From: Crotophaga sulcirostris
Lineage: Eukaryota; Chordata; Aves; Cuculiformes; Crotophagidae
Length of the DNA: 64,000 nt
Direction of reading: 5' to 3'
Assembly: GCA_013397455.1 (NCBI GenBank)
Contig: VYZB01000331.1
Location: 722,429-786,428 of the forward strand
This document shows positions 1 to 11,897 of this stretch, piece by piece. A model generated the notes under the pieces. That model was not told where the DNA came from, did not search any database, and saw nothing but the letters and a program-made list of their open reading frames with translations. The position numbers and the translations under genes were made by a program. The first letter of the stretch is position 1; each line of letters opens with the position of its first letter.

Positions 1-3000
1 GTTACAAAGGACAAAATTATACAGATTTAACAGCTATGAAATTAATAACGCTTGTTAATCTTTAGGTAAGGTTTAATAATCACTTGGTAATTATTTAATT
101 TGCAATAACTCTCCATATTAAATCTAAATGAAGTGTTATGTTTCCATTTGTGGCTTTAACCATGCTACTGGGAGTTGGGCAGCTAAAACCTTGTTCTTAA
201 GCATTGAGACCATATAATCTGAATGGGAACCTTAATTAAATGTTACCAAACATATTTTACTTGGCAGTAGAAGGACAAAGTCAAAGTCTTGCATTTGAAT
301 TGAAACCTCGGATCTACTGGCAAGAGAATGTGGGGAGACGAAGGGCTATGATCTATGCATAATTTGTTTTGTTGGAACAAGGTACAACAGCTTAGATACC
401 TGCAACCAGGGCCAAACGTTAAAAAAAGCTGGGAGATAAAGTAGGGCAAGAAAGAGAGAAAAATAAGTTAACAGCTTTCTTCGGTGTCATTGTGTTGCTT
501 GTCTCCTGCTACTTAACCATTCATTGTGGCTGTGAGTGGTTTCTGGTTGCAAATTAGTTTTTCTTTTTCCATTCATTGACTTACTGAATGTTCAGCAGTA
601 GTATTAACTGAGTGAACACTATTCCTTTCCAGCTAGAGTGTCGATAGAGTTTAGAAAAACAACATAAAGTCTAGTATCTTAACCTAAATATCATCGGTTT
701 TGAGGATCCCATTTCCCTATTTTGCTTACCGGTCCAAGCTTCAATTTTGGTAAAGACAGTAAAACAATGAGGCCATGATTCAATACAGTGTTTAAGCAGA
801 CACTGATGTACCTCTTGGATATGACAGAATATTTGACTGTTGCTGTCTAAAAGCTTAAAAATTAGCACTTCAGTGCCTACTGCAGACAAGTTGTAGATCA
901 TGGAAATGGGAGATGGTTTCTGTACTGCTTCTTGCATTATCAGTTTGCCAGCTCAGCTTGATCTGATAGTCCCCAGTACAGGTAGAAGAGGTATTGCAAA
1001 ATGCAGAATGAAAAGCCAGACTTTCTGATCTCATAAATTAAATTGCTGATTTAACTAGGTTGCAGAACAGCACAACTGAAAATAAAGAATTCTGACACCC
1101 CTAAAGCACCTCCAGTATTTGGAAGCCACTTTCTTATTTTATACGCATTGAAAAAAAAAACTAAGAATAGATTCTACTCTATTACTGTATTACTTTATTA
1201 TTGTAGTACACTGAAAATGTATAAGCTGAAAGTAAATAAGTATGTCACTGAGTGGGAGTACTAGCAAAGGAAATTACTAGTATGCAGTTCTTTATCAGTT
1301 AAAGGATATCTTTACACATTTTATTTTCTTACTTCCTATTGGTCTTTTTGAATATGAACAACAACAAAAACCTAAATAATTTAAATTATACAGTGATTAA
1401 TTTCAAAAGCATTTTTTGACACAATGAATCATGTTAGAACACACCAAAATACGGTAACATTTGTCATTATTATGCAAGGTAAAAAATTACAGAATAGAAT
1501 AAAGAATTAGGGTATTGGGATTTTTTTGCCAACATGGAAAAAAACCCTTTTGGTAGAATAAGAACTGTATTATACAGGAAGGCACTTTATTCATCTGTTT
1601 TTATCACTACCAATTTTCCTGTTGCAGCTTTTCACAAATATTTTGTTTTGACTCTCTGATAAATGTTAAAAAGCAAAACCCAGTAAAACTACTCTTTTGT
1701 ACAATATACAATCTCACAGGAGTAATAATGTGAGAAGCAGATGAAATTAGCAAGTAGTCTTAGAAAAAGTAATAAAAATCGCCTACAGAAAGCCATTGAA
1801 TTATTCAAGTTTAAAAAGAAAAGCACATCCTTTTAATTTTATTTTAAAAACTCTGGAATTAATCCTGCTAGAATTCATGCAGAAAAAACTTGAAAATTCA
1901 GCAAACGAATGGCAGAGTATTTGTGAAATGCAGGTGAAAATGTCTTCTAGATATCTTTTAAGAAATAATAGCAGATAATTTTTTAATACATTATTCAGTG
2001 TTAAAGGAACCAGTTTGTGCTATTATGATTTTTTTCATTTGCAGAAATAGTTATTGGTAATTTTCTTCCAGAACTTTGCCCTGAAAATCATGAAAATTTT
2101 ACAAAGCACTTGAATCAAGCCTCACAATACTCTAATGCAATATAAATAACATTAATCCATTTTATAGATGGCGAAAGTAATTTAGATGAGATTATAATTT
2201 GCTCAAGGTCATGCAGCAATCTTGTGTTAAAACTACAGCTAGTTTTTGTTCATAACATTATCAATTCTAGGCTATGACGACAAGGCTAATGAAAATTCAA
2301 TTCCCATATTATTCTTCATTGAGAGTGAAGTAAGCAAAAATAAATAGGACTTCACAGTTTTCCGTGTGGAGTTTCTAACAAGAAATATGCTATAAGGAAA
2401 AGAAAATGAGTATCAAGTCAAAAAATGTTATTTAAGAACATGGAAAGCAACAGAGAAAAAGCCCAATATGCCAAATTCTGTTTAACAATGCACTTCCAGT
2501 ATACAAATCTAGTGCTTACTACGCTAGTCATTGTCTCCAGTTAGTGAGTTTGACAATGCCACAGGAGCTATATTTTTCACAGAGAAGAACTTCTCCTAAA
2601 CAATCTCAACAATGAAGAAAATTCAAGAAGCTTTTCTGTCATCACTGTGTTTTCCTTTTAACCTACATTCATATTTATTTAGGAAACTGCAAAGAAAATT
2701 GTGGTCTTTACTTGTATTTGACTGATGCTGCCCATCTTGTAATTCGAAGCCAAATAAGATGGATATGGTTAGAACTGAGGAAAGAAAAGATGTTTACAGA
2801 TGCGTGAGTGCTGTCTTTCATTTCTTCATTGAAAGAGGACTGAATTGTAAATTAGCTATGTTAATACACCCACTGTATCTAGAAACGGATTTAGTAATAG
2901 TAGCCTGGAAACACAAAAATGCATGTTCTGGGGACATACTTTTGTATACTAGGACTTAAATAAGATATTATTTGTCTCTTTCAACCTCCAGGGTACCATG

Positions 3001-3620
3001 CAAACCACCTGTTTACTGAAGCATTAGACACAATAGAAATTAAGAAGGTCTGTATAATTCAGTAAAGTTTGGTTAAGAAAGGTGCGTTTTTTATTCCGAC
3101 AGATTTTCAGTAATTTCTGGCATTTAACTGGTGGATTTTGTGTTATTTGCAAATTATTGTGAATTTGTTGGTATCTTTCTTAATTACTTTTTATTTTAAG
3201 TGGCAATTAATGCGTGAAGACCATGGGATTGATACTAGCATCATACATGGCAAAGAATATAAACTGATGGATTTGAAATCAAAACTTACTTCCTCAGAGC
3301 TTAGGATCCTTAGATTTTGCTTATTATGACGAACAGGTCAGACTGCATTCAGTGAAGGGTTTGAAAACTCTCAGTGTTTGGGATGGCTGCTTTATATTCT
3401 AGCACGCCCAGTTGTAAAAATAGATTCACATGCATCTTTTTGTTCATTGTCTCTTGGCCAAAAGACAAAATTAACTGTCCTTCATGCATTTTATGAACAT
3501 TTTCTATTCCAGTTGGGTGTCATGTTCTGAAGATGCTTAGAACATTAGCTTTTAAAGACTTTGACATTAACACTTCCAATTAACTCTTTCAATTAACATT
3601 TTCAATTTCTTGACATTTGC
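1..3620. other. Unique AT-rich non-coding sequence
   Basis: No repeat family, RNA gene or exon could be recognised here. The open frames are at most 88 codons, start in weak contexts and resemble nothing I know. Short A and T runs are common. I see nothing else to annotate. Confidence 0.6.
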
Positions 3621-4422
3621 AATCATGGAATCACAGAATCGGAAGGAACTTTTAAAGACCATCTAGTCCTACCCTCCCGTGCTCTAGGAAGGTTTGTCTT
3701 CCACTAGATCAGGTTTCTCAAAGCCATGTCCAACTTAACCTTGAATACTTCCATTGATTGAACATCCACAACTTCTCTGGGCAACCTATTGCAGTGTCTC
3801 ATGACCATTATTGTAAAGAATTTACTTTAAAACCTTTGCCCCTTGTCCAGTCACTAGAGGTCCTGGTAAAATAAAAAAACTTATCTCTGTCTTTTTCATA
3901 AACCTCTTTTATATATTGAAATGCTAGAATAAGGTCCTTTGGAGCCTTCTCCAGGCTGAACAATCCAAACTCTCTTAGCCTTTCTTCATAGGAGAGGTGT
4001 ATCCCTCTGAAAATCCTTGTGACCCTCCTCTGAATGCACTCTATCAGGTTCATGTTTTTCTTTAGCTGGGGAATCCAGAACGAGATGCAGTGCTTCAGAT
4101 GAGATCTCATGACAGTGCACTAAAGGAATAGAAGAGAATCACCTACCTCAACCCGCTAGCCATGATGCTTTTTGTGCAGCCCAGGTTAAGATTTGTTTTC
4201 TGGGCTGCAAGCATACATTGCCAGATCATATCTAGTGTTTCATCTGCTAATATCCTCAAGTCCTGCTCCACAGGACTGCTCCAAATCCACTGCTCTCCCA
4301 ATATCTGGTGATACTGATGATTGCCCTGACCTAGGTGCAGGACCTTGTGCTTGGACTTGTTGACCTTCAAGAGATTCACACGTAATGTCTTTTCACAATG
4401 ATGTTTCCAAATGATAATCAAG
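3621..4422 (-). mobile_element. CR1 LINE fragment, minus strand, 5' truncated
   Basis: CR1 is the main avian non-LTR retrotransposon; its copies share a 3' end and are cut short at the 5' end. Read on the minus strand, the segment encodes the end of ORF2 in two frames: 4421-4143 carries SKHKVLHLGQGN and a Q-PVEQDLRIL stretch (family: KCKVLHLGQGNP and SPAEKDLGVL), and 4110-3808 carries SYEERLREFGLFSLEKAPK and DWTRGKGFK (family: [19 protein letters not shown] and DRTRGNGFK). The 3' end is at 3621, where the plus strand reads AATCATGGAATCACAGAATC, a decayed form of the 8-bp tail. The two frames are separated by a frameshift, so the copy is dead. The 5' edge is uncertain by some tens of bases. 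Confidence 0.93.
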
Positions 4423-5678
4423 ATCAGGACTGCGAGTACACTGGAAAGCGTAGCAACGTAAGTTCTCTTATTATTCTTGTAGCCGTTGGGTGTGACAAGA
4501 TTTTGTCAGGCATCTTTATGTTCTATCACAGTCTGAATAACTTGCAGTGTAAGACTGGCCAGTGAATGTTACCAGCAGGGATTTTTCTGGATGTTCTTCT
4601 TCTGTTTGTGTAGTTCTTTTGTTGCTGATGTTTGGTTTTCCCTCTATCATTTGGCATTAAGAGATGTCCATTTTCATATCTGTTTCCTTGGAAAAGTTGC
4701 CTTCCTCTTCCCTTCCAAGCCCTAGCTTCTTTTCACTTGCTGAAAAATATCTTGCCTGCAACTTGCAGATGTGCTCCTCAGTAAGAGACTAAAGCAGCTC
4801 CTAGAGAAGGTCTGAAGTTATACCTGAAGCAGATCACCCTTTGGACAGACAAAGGACTGGGAGGCAATGCTTCTTCCATAACCAGCATGGGCTTCATGGT
4901 GAAACACTATTTGCCTGAGGGGCCTTTTCTTGTGCCACAGGGAGGGCAGAGTACACTTATATGAGCCCAGAATCATGCCCTCACACCACAGTTCTGGTTC
5001 TGTAGAGTAGCATAAACCCAGTGACACTGATTTCTCAAATATCATTTGAAATTGACATAATCATCCTAGGAAACCTCTAGTGCTTCTCCTTCAATCTTGC
5101 ATGCATTTCCCCTGCAAGCAAACCCCAGAAGAAGGGAATAAGCATTCTTGTTGTCTTGGTCTTGTGGTAACACTGGGAGCTCATGTGCTAGAGATGTCTT
5201 TCCTGCCCTGACATGCTTCTGGGGTGGTATTAATAATAATACAAGAAAAATAAGGGTGATGTTATTAAGATTGTTAAATTAATCTGATTTGAAAAGGAAA
5301 GCTTGTCAGCTTTCACATGACAAAGAATACAGGAAGTAAAAGTATGCAGAGCAATTTGAGGACATGTCTGAACTTTCCTAGGCAGCACTGTCATCCCACA
5401 CACCAAGTGGGAAGAAAACAAAATTAAAGAATGTTCTTTGTTACCAAATTCCAGATTGAAGGTTTTTGCTTCTAGGCATGATTTAAGTTCCCATTGTATC
5501 TGGAAGGATTTTCCCCTCCCATCTTAATGTATAATTTTCCATAAGCGTGTAAGTAAAAGTTTTGTATAATCAGTATATACTTCAAGTATTCGCTCTAGTA
5601 AGGTATTTAAAAAATCAGAAATTCCTGGCTGCAGGAACCAAAAAAGTTCAAAGTTCATCTCATAATCATAAGCAGACA
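4423..5678. other. Unique non-coding sequence
   Basis: Nothing recognisable was found between the CR1 copy and the pyrimidine tract. The open frames are short (75 codons or fewer) and look like chance. Confidence 0.55.
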
Positions 5679-5753
5679 TCTCCCTCCCTCTCCTCCTTCA
5701 TTCTTTCCCGCTCCTTCCCTCCACTTTGTTTCTTTTTCTTTTTTTTTTTTTTT
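5679..5753 (+). repeat. Polypyrimidine tract ending in T15
   Basis: About 75 bases are almost all C and T, beginning with CCCTCCCTCTCC-like sequence and ending in 15 T (5739-5753), directly followed by 7 A (5754-5760). It is a low-complexity tract. The T-to-A switch makes a perfect AT palindrome of at least 14 bp at its right edge. The open frames here on both strands are only translations of the tract. Confidence 0.85.
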
Positions 5754-6107
5754 AAAAAAAGTGGTTAAAATTAAATATCGACTTTTTCTTTCTTCCTGTG
5801 GATGAGCTATAATTTTATAATATGATAGTTTCATCAAGAACTAACAACCTTGGTCTGGCATAGAACTATATAATTTTAGAAAATATAAAGTAATAGTTTA
5901 AAACCTTGGGCTATGAAAAGAAGGAATACTGCAGCTTACTAAAAGCATATGTTGCTTATGGGGACCTCACAACCACATTCAACTTCAGCTCTTGCCAAAT
6001 CATGTTACATTACTAGAACTTCTTTAAATTTCCCCAGTGAGGCTCATATGGCAGGATCTATGTTCCTGCTATACAGTATAAAAGAGTTTTCAAGGGCCTC
6101 TCTTCGG

Positions 6108-6247
6108 TCTTTCTTTTTCTTTCTTTCTTTCTTGCTTGCTTTCTTGCTTGCTTTCTTGCTTGCTTGTTTTCTTGCTTTCTTGCTTTCTTGCTCGCTTGCT
6201 TTCTTGCTCTCTTGCTTTCTTGCTCTCTTGCTTTCTTGCTTTCTTTC
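6108..6247 (+). repeat. Interrupted CTTT/CTTG tetranucleotide microsatellite
   Basis: A 140-bp array of tetranucleotide units that are almost all CTTT or CTTG, with single-base variants CTCG, CTCT and TTTT. The two units are interleaved, often as CTTG-CTTG-CTTT or CTTG-CTTT, so there is a higher-order period of 8 to 12. One strand is pyrimidine with regular G, the other purine with regular C. Because the unit is four bases, all frames stay open. This produces serial Leu/Ala/Phe/Ser on the plus strand and Lys/Arg/Glu/Ala on the minus strand, neither of which is a gene. Confidence 0.97.
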
Positions 6248-9200
6248 ATAAAATTATTTAAAAATTCACAAATTGAGAGGTCATTCGATATTTTGGATTT
6301 TTTGACAGCATGATTCCGAACAACAGAGTTTCTAAAAGGTGTAGTTATGTAACAAAAACTTCATAATATATACAGAGAATTTTCCATTGAGACAGCTTTG
6401 TGCTGTTTTATAGGGAGGTACTAGCGGTGGAAAGCAGATTTCATTGCAACAGAGTTTGAAATGTGAGCAAAGCAGCCATGAGAGAGAACGAGCTGTGCAA
6501 AATCATGTAGGTTTAGTTCAGAAAGCATTTATAATTGCAAGAGACCTACTTATGAATTTTACAGGGAGCTTTTTTCCACCATTTCTGAAAATACAGACTC
6601 TTAAAATTTAAGGGGGAAAAAATATGAATGCTGTTGTTATTGTTATCTTAGAGAAAAACTGTTAAAAGAAAATAAATACTTGTTTTCTTCAAGGATCTAC
6701 AAAATATTCTGAAGAATTTTATTTTCTAGGCTAGTGTTTTAGACAGGATTTTTTTCCCCGCATTAATAGTAAGGGACCTTTAAGACACAAATCTAGCTGA
6801 AAGCTCAGAGGCCAAATTCTTTAGAAGTGTAATGTCAAAGTGGTGTACCAGCAGACTTAGGCCAGGGATACATTTGTCTTCATGTATGCGGTGTGTATGC
6901 ATAGACTAGATGTCAGCAGTAAAATGAAAAAAGCCATCAGAATGTCACTCTGATGAAACTGGGGCAACTTCAGACTGAAAACCTTTAAAGCTTTGAATGC
7001 ATTAACTCTTTATAACTAATAATTTGTTCAGGGACTACAAACTCAAATCGAAAAAAGTAATATGCAGCAAAACTTTATGTCAGCCTGTGAACATTCGGAA
7101 GACCTCTTCTGTAGTCTTTTATAAAGTATAGAAAGATACTGACAAAAGATCTACCCTAATCCAGAATTTCTGTGTATTCATTTCATCAAGTGATCTTTAA
7201 TATGATACCTGACAAACTGTAGATCTATACTGAACCTCCTACCCTATCATTGGCTGGCAGAATAGAAATGTTAAATAAGAAAAAACTAAATATTTTCTCC
7301 AAACACATAGTGCAGATGATTCTGTTCCTTTTACGGAAAAGAAAGATGAAAGAAGGGCAGAAAAGGCCAAACTAATTTTTGCATAATTTATGGATTCATC
7401 CTGTCTGAAAGAAGGGGTTTGAACCAGCTGAGCTATGAAAAGGCTGCTTATATGTGACAACTTGCAGGACTCACAGTTTTGTTGAGGCAAAAGCTATCTT
7501 TCAATGAAATCTTTCAACCAACTCTATCTTTTGGCTTGCTTTTTTATTTGGACATGTAGATGAACATTCAAATTCACGGTTTTGTTATGAGTCAACTTAA
7601 AATCACTTTTGTGGAGAGGTGTACCAACAGTGCTGACATTTTATTTGGTGCTCTGTCATCTTTGTGAAACCCACCATCTCTGAGTTTCTTGGGAAACAAT
7701 CAAAAAGGGGGCATGTTCATAACAGAAGATGATTCACTGGATCATTGGACAGAGGATACATACAGAAAATTATTTGCTAAGTTTGCTTGGCTCTAGCTGC
7801 TACACAGTATAATTGTTACTGAGGGATGTTGGCAACAGGGCAGGAGTGGGGAAATCTCTCATAATAAAGTCAATGTTACCACACACTAAATATTCTCCCC
7901 TTTTTTGTTTTGGCAGTTTTGTATCTTTGATATTTCTGAAGGTGGAGTTGTGGTAGTAAGATGAAACGAAACTTGCGATAAGTATTAAGATCATGCTCTA
8001 ATTAAGGTCAGAAAAATAAATGTATCTTTTCACAACTTAAAGTGGCATTTTTCAGATGTTATAAAAGTAAGTCCAATTCCATTCAGAAAACAAGTATATG
8101 CAGTAGTTGTGTTTAAAATTGATTCTTCTTCTGGAGTTTTTCCTACTTGCAGCTTTTGCCATTTTACATATAGTTTTAAAGTCCTAATGTTACTGAAACG
8201 AATGAAGGTCACCTGTCATGTGCAGCTTCCTTATTCACAAGCAAAAGCTTCATATTCCTTTTTACTCATAGGGAAGCAGAATTACATACAAAGTCAAGAG
8301 TTGTATGGATGTCTAATTATTTTAGTCACTTATTGTATATCTGTAGGCATAATTTGAGGCATCTTGGATTTTCACCAAAGGTGAGTCTGCAGGAGAGCAA
8401 AGTCCCTACCCTATAAGATTTCTGACTGGCTAAGACTTGCATTCAGTATTCTGTGTCTTCAGCTGGAAGGCAAAATATCAGGAATGCTGAAAATAAGTGT
8501 ATACTACACATATATATGCACTATATACCATTCAAAACTTTACATGTGCATTTCTAATGAAAGAAAAATTCCTAGGAAGACTTAAGATCAAAAATGCTCA
8601 ATCAAAAAAACCCCCAAACCAACCCAACAAACACCCACCCAAAAATGCAACAACAACAACAAAAAGTAAGAAATTACAAAATAAATAACAAGGAACCATA
8701 AATCCTGTGTTTTCCACCAGTGTTCGTGCTCTCGGAATTTATCCAGGCCTCTAAAAGCCAAGCTTTGACTTTTCCAGACTAATCCTATAGCCCAGATACT
8801 AAACACTCTATGGCTGGAGTGGAAGTACTGATATTTTATCAGATACGTTAGAATATAGTTCACTCTCTCATTGCTACTTTGGCCTTAAAGAGCTAACAGA
8901 AGTGAAACAAATTTAAAAGTTTCAGTTTATAATGATAAGAAAATAAACCTGTATGAGGTCAGAATGCTTCCTACGCAAAAAATTGTTGAATTGCAAGATT
9001 TCATTTTAAGTAGTTATTGTTCTAATTGTAGCAGCACTTTCAATAAATACTATATAAGGTTTAAAGAAATACTTCTATGAAATGTATGTCCCTATTGAGA
9101 CTGTAATTCACATCAAAGGAGGGAGCAATATGAGAGCTGAATTGTTGCTGATTTAGTGCTAGTGATGTGAGTGACTGAGTCCACAGAGACTTTTACTTCT

Positions 9201-11846
9201 GCCTCCACAGAAAATGTGCAGACTTTATGCTGGTGCTGATGCTTTTTAATTTACACTGGCAAAATCTGAACAAACAGGAAGAAACTTACACTGCAGTTCA
9301 CTGTGGGTTAATATGTTCGACCATGTAGACACAGTAACAATTAAAAAGTCCGCTACAGTGCCTTTAGCTGGAGCTACTTCATAAAGAGTGAAATATACTG
9401 GAAAAATACTTCTATTTTGGAAATTTTCTATTCACTTCGAAGTAATAACAGAAATATTTCAAATATCAATGGCTATCAGAGGAGATACATTATTGAGGTG
9501 TTCACAACTACAGAGGTATACTTTCCTGCTGATGGACACATACAACTTTGATTAACTTTAGAGCAAACAGACTGTTTAAAACAGTGATACTCTGATCATT
9601 TGCTAACAAATTCTCATAAAGTCTGCCTGTTGCTAAAAATAAGAGAAATAGAATCTGAGAAAGAAGAAAGGATTTCAAATCAGATTCAAACCCCATTTCC
9701 AGTGTCCAGTACAACAGCTCTTCTCTGTGACACGTTAGAAATGGAGACTTTGTTGGCCTTATAATCTTTTGAGAGGCAAAGCAGAATGCAGTTTTGAATA
9801 AATGGTGGAGACTAACTGCTACAGGAGCACCAGCACAATGAGGGGGAGGTTATCTCCTAAAGACTGTCTGGATTGTTTCCACATATTTAAAAACAATCTA
9901 AATGTGATGTACAATGACTGTCATGATGAATAGCAAAGCTGATAGGATGGTGGCATTCACAGCAAATATCCAAATAATACACTTCCTGCTTAAAATATCT
10001 CAGTGGTTTTACTTCCATGAAGAATTTCGGTATTTTCCAGTGTACTTGAAAAGTTCTTTACCACACTGGACTTGACCCAGGAAAAAATGCTTAAGCACCT
10101 GTATAACTTTGAAAATAATTCTAAACAACTATTGCACCTATTTATGTCCTGTTTAAAGGGTTTGCTTGCAGATGATCTGCAAATTTTGAAACAGGAGACA
10201 GTCTGAAGAAATATGAGAAGAATTGGAACCACAGGTAAGCAGCATACTTCAGCTGTCCAGCTGGCTACCAGTTGCAGATCAGACCAATTACTCTACACAT
10301 AGCAGTAGTCATTTGAATTCTGCACTTTGATGTAGGAAAATATAAATGACTTTGTGGATGCCTGGATATGGGAGCAATTTGCAAAGAGCAAAAGCATGTG
10401 GACAATAAGCTGTAGTAGAAAGGATGGGAAAATCTTGCTGTGTCTTTTTAGTATTTTAACTAGCCACTACAAAAAGTGAAGTACATAGCAACATAGTGAC
10501 TCTTGTCTTTCTTAATGGGATGTCTGATCTTTCTTCCCTGGGGTCTGTTGGGCATGCAGCCGCAGAGTTCTACATAAAAATTAGATAATATCAGTGAAAC
10601 TTGTACAAACACGTGTAAACAAAATGTGATTTTCTTTCTAGCCCTTTCCATGACAAAGAGACAGATCTAGGACTTTGTCTATAATCATCAGATTTTTATT
10701 CTTTTAATCCTTTGTATATTGAAGGAAGAGCCAAAATATCATGAAAAAGCTATGGAGCATCTTTAAGGCTAATTTTACTTGGCTTTAAGGAGTTCAATGG
10801 ATTCCACGGCTTCAAAGGATTAATATTTTAATTTATTTTCAATTTCATTATCTTTTCTGAAATTGATATTTCCTACACAGTTAATGCTGGAACTATTAAA
10901 ACCCTGATGACTATAGCTTTATCACCCTTCCTGTGTTTTCTGTGGTAAATTATCTTCCTAGGAAGTAAAAAAGAAAAAGAAAAAAATAAAGTGTTAGACT
11001 TCAATACTGATAATTTACATTAGCACTTTACACTCCATGGAAGTTAAAACAAGTTGGATAATCACTATTATTTTAATTTAATAAAAACCATTTCTTATTT
11101 GTCAAGAATTACCACATAGTTGTATCTCAGAAATAAGAGAGATTATGTCAATAATCAAAGCTAACGAAGGCATCTCAGAGAGATAGGTTGATACTCTGGA
11201 GACCGGGCAAGAATTGTAGCCCAAGACTTCAACCATAGGTACCTACAGGTATGTGTTTAGTGACAATATTATTTTTTTAACTAAAATCACAAAAATTTTG
11301 GTAGGATTTGTCCATGAAAGTCAATGGATTTCTTTTGGAAAACTACAGTCAATAGTCAGACCCACAAACCATAAGCGTTCTGTTCACACAGATTATTCAC
11401 AGGCAAGGTGGTTTGTAGCTCTTCCAGAACAGCTTCCAGTGAAATTAACTTTTTTCAGGTAATGTTGCCAGAATCTGGCCACTCGTAGTCCATATGAGAT
11501 TTAAGTGAATTAGAAGTGAAATTGCATGTATGTATAATACATATAAAAATATTTCTGGGTGTTACCAGGGGTGAGATCTGGTTCTTGCACAATGATGTTG
11601 GATTACTTTTAGAGAAGGTAACACTGGGTCAGTGCTTAATACTTTATTTTTTTACTTAATTTTTAAAATGTCTTTGATAACACTGAACACTGGCATTCTT
11701 TTGGTTAAATACCAAACAGAACTTTTTATGACAGAGATTGCATGAACAGAAAATGAAGGCCTCACTGTAGATTGCATTGAAGTCTTTATGTGGAAACTGT
11801 ATATGCAGCTAGCCTGTGTCCACTTTCTACTGTAGACTGCTGAAGG
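6248..11846. other. Unique AT-rich non-coding sequence
   Basis: No gene, RNA gene or known repeat was recognised. The only local structure is an A/C-rich low-complexity patch at 8603-8665 (A7C5, then CCAAC/ACCC and CAA units). The open frames are 91 codons or fewer and do not resemble known proteins. Confidence 0.55.
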
Positions 11847-11897
11847 TAAGGATGTGCAGCTGGTAAAATTTACTGGTCTCTGAGCTGCACATCCTTA
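11847..11897. other. Perfect 15-bp inverted repeat (hairpin)
   Basis: The left arm TAAGGATGTGCAGCT (11847-11861) and the right arm AGCTGCACATCCTTA (11883-11897) are exact reverse complements, separated by a 21-base loop. Outside the arms there is a G-G mismatch, a G-T wobble and two A-T pairs. The size is in the range of microRNA precursors, but the stem is shorter than the usual 22 or more and I do not recognise either arm as a known microRNA. It may be a chance hairpin, the end of an old element, or an untested small RNA. Confidence 0.6.

Noticed and set aside
6058..6251. Long low-complexity frames on both strands (Leu/Ala/Phe and Lys/Arg/Glu rich)
   Set aside because: They are translations of the CTTT/CTTG tetranucleotide array, which has no stop in the relevant frames. 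No gene is implied.
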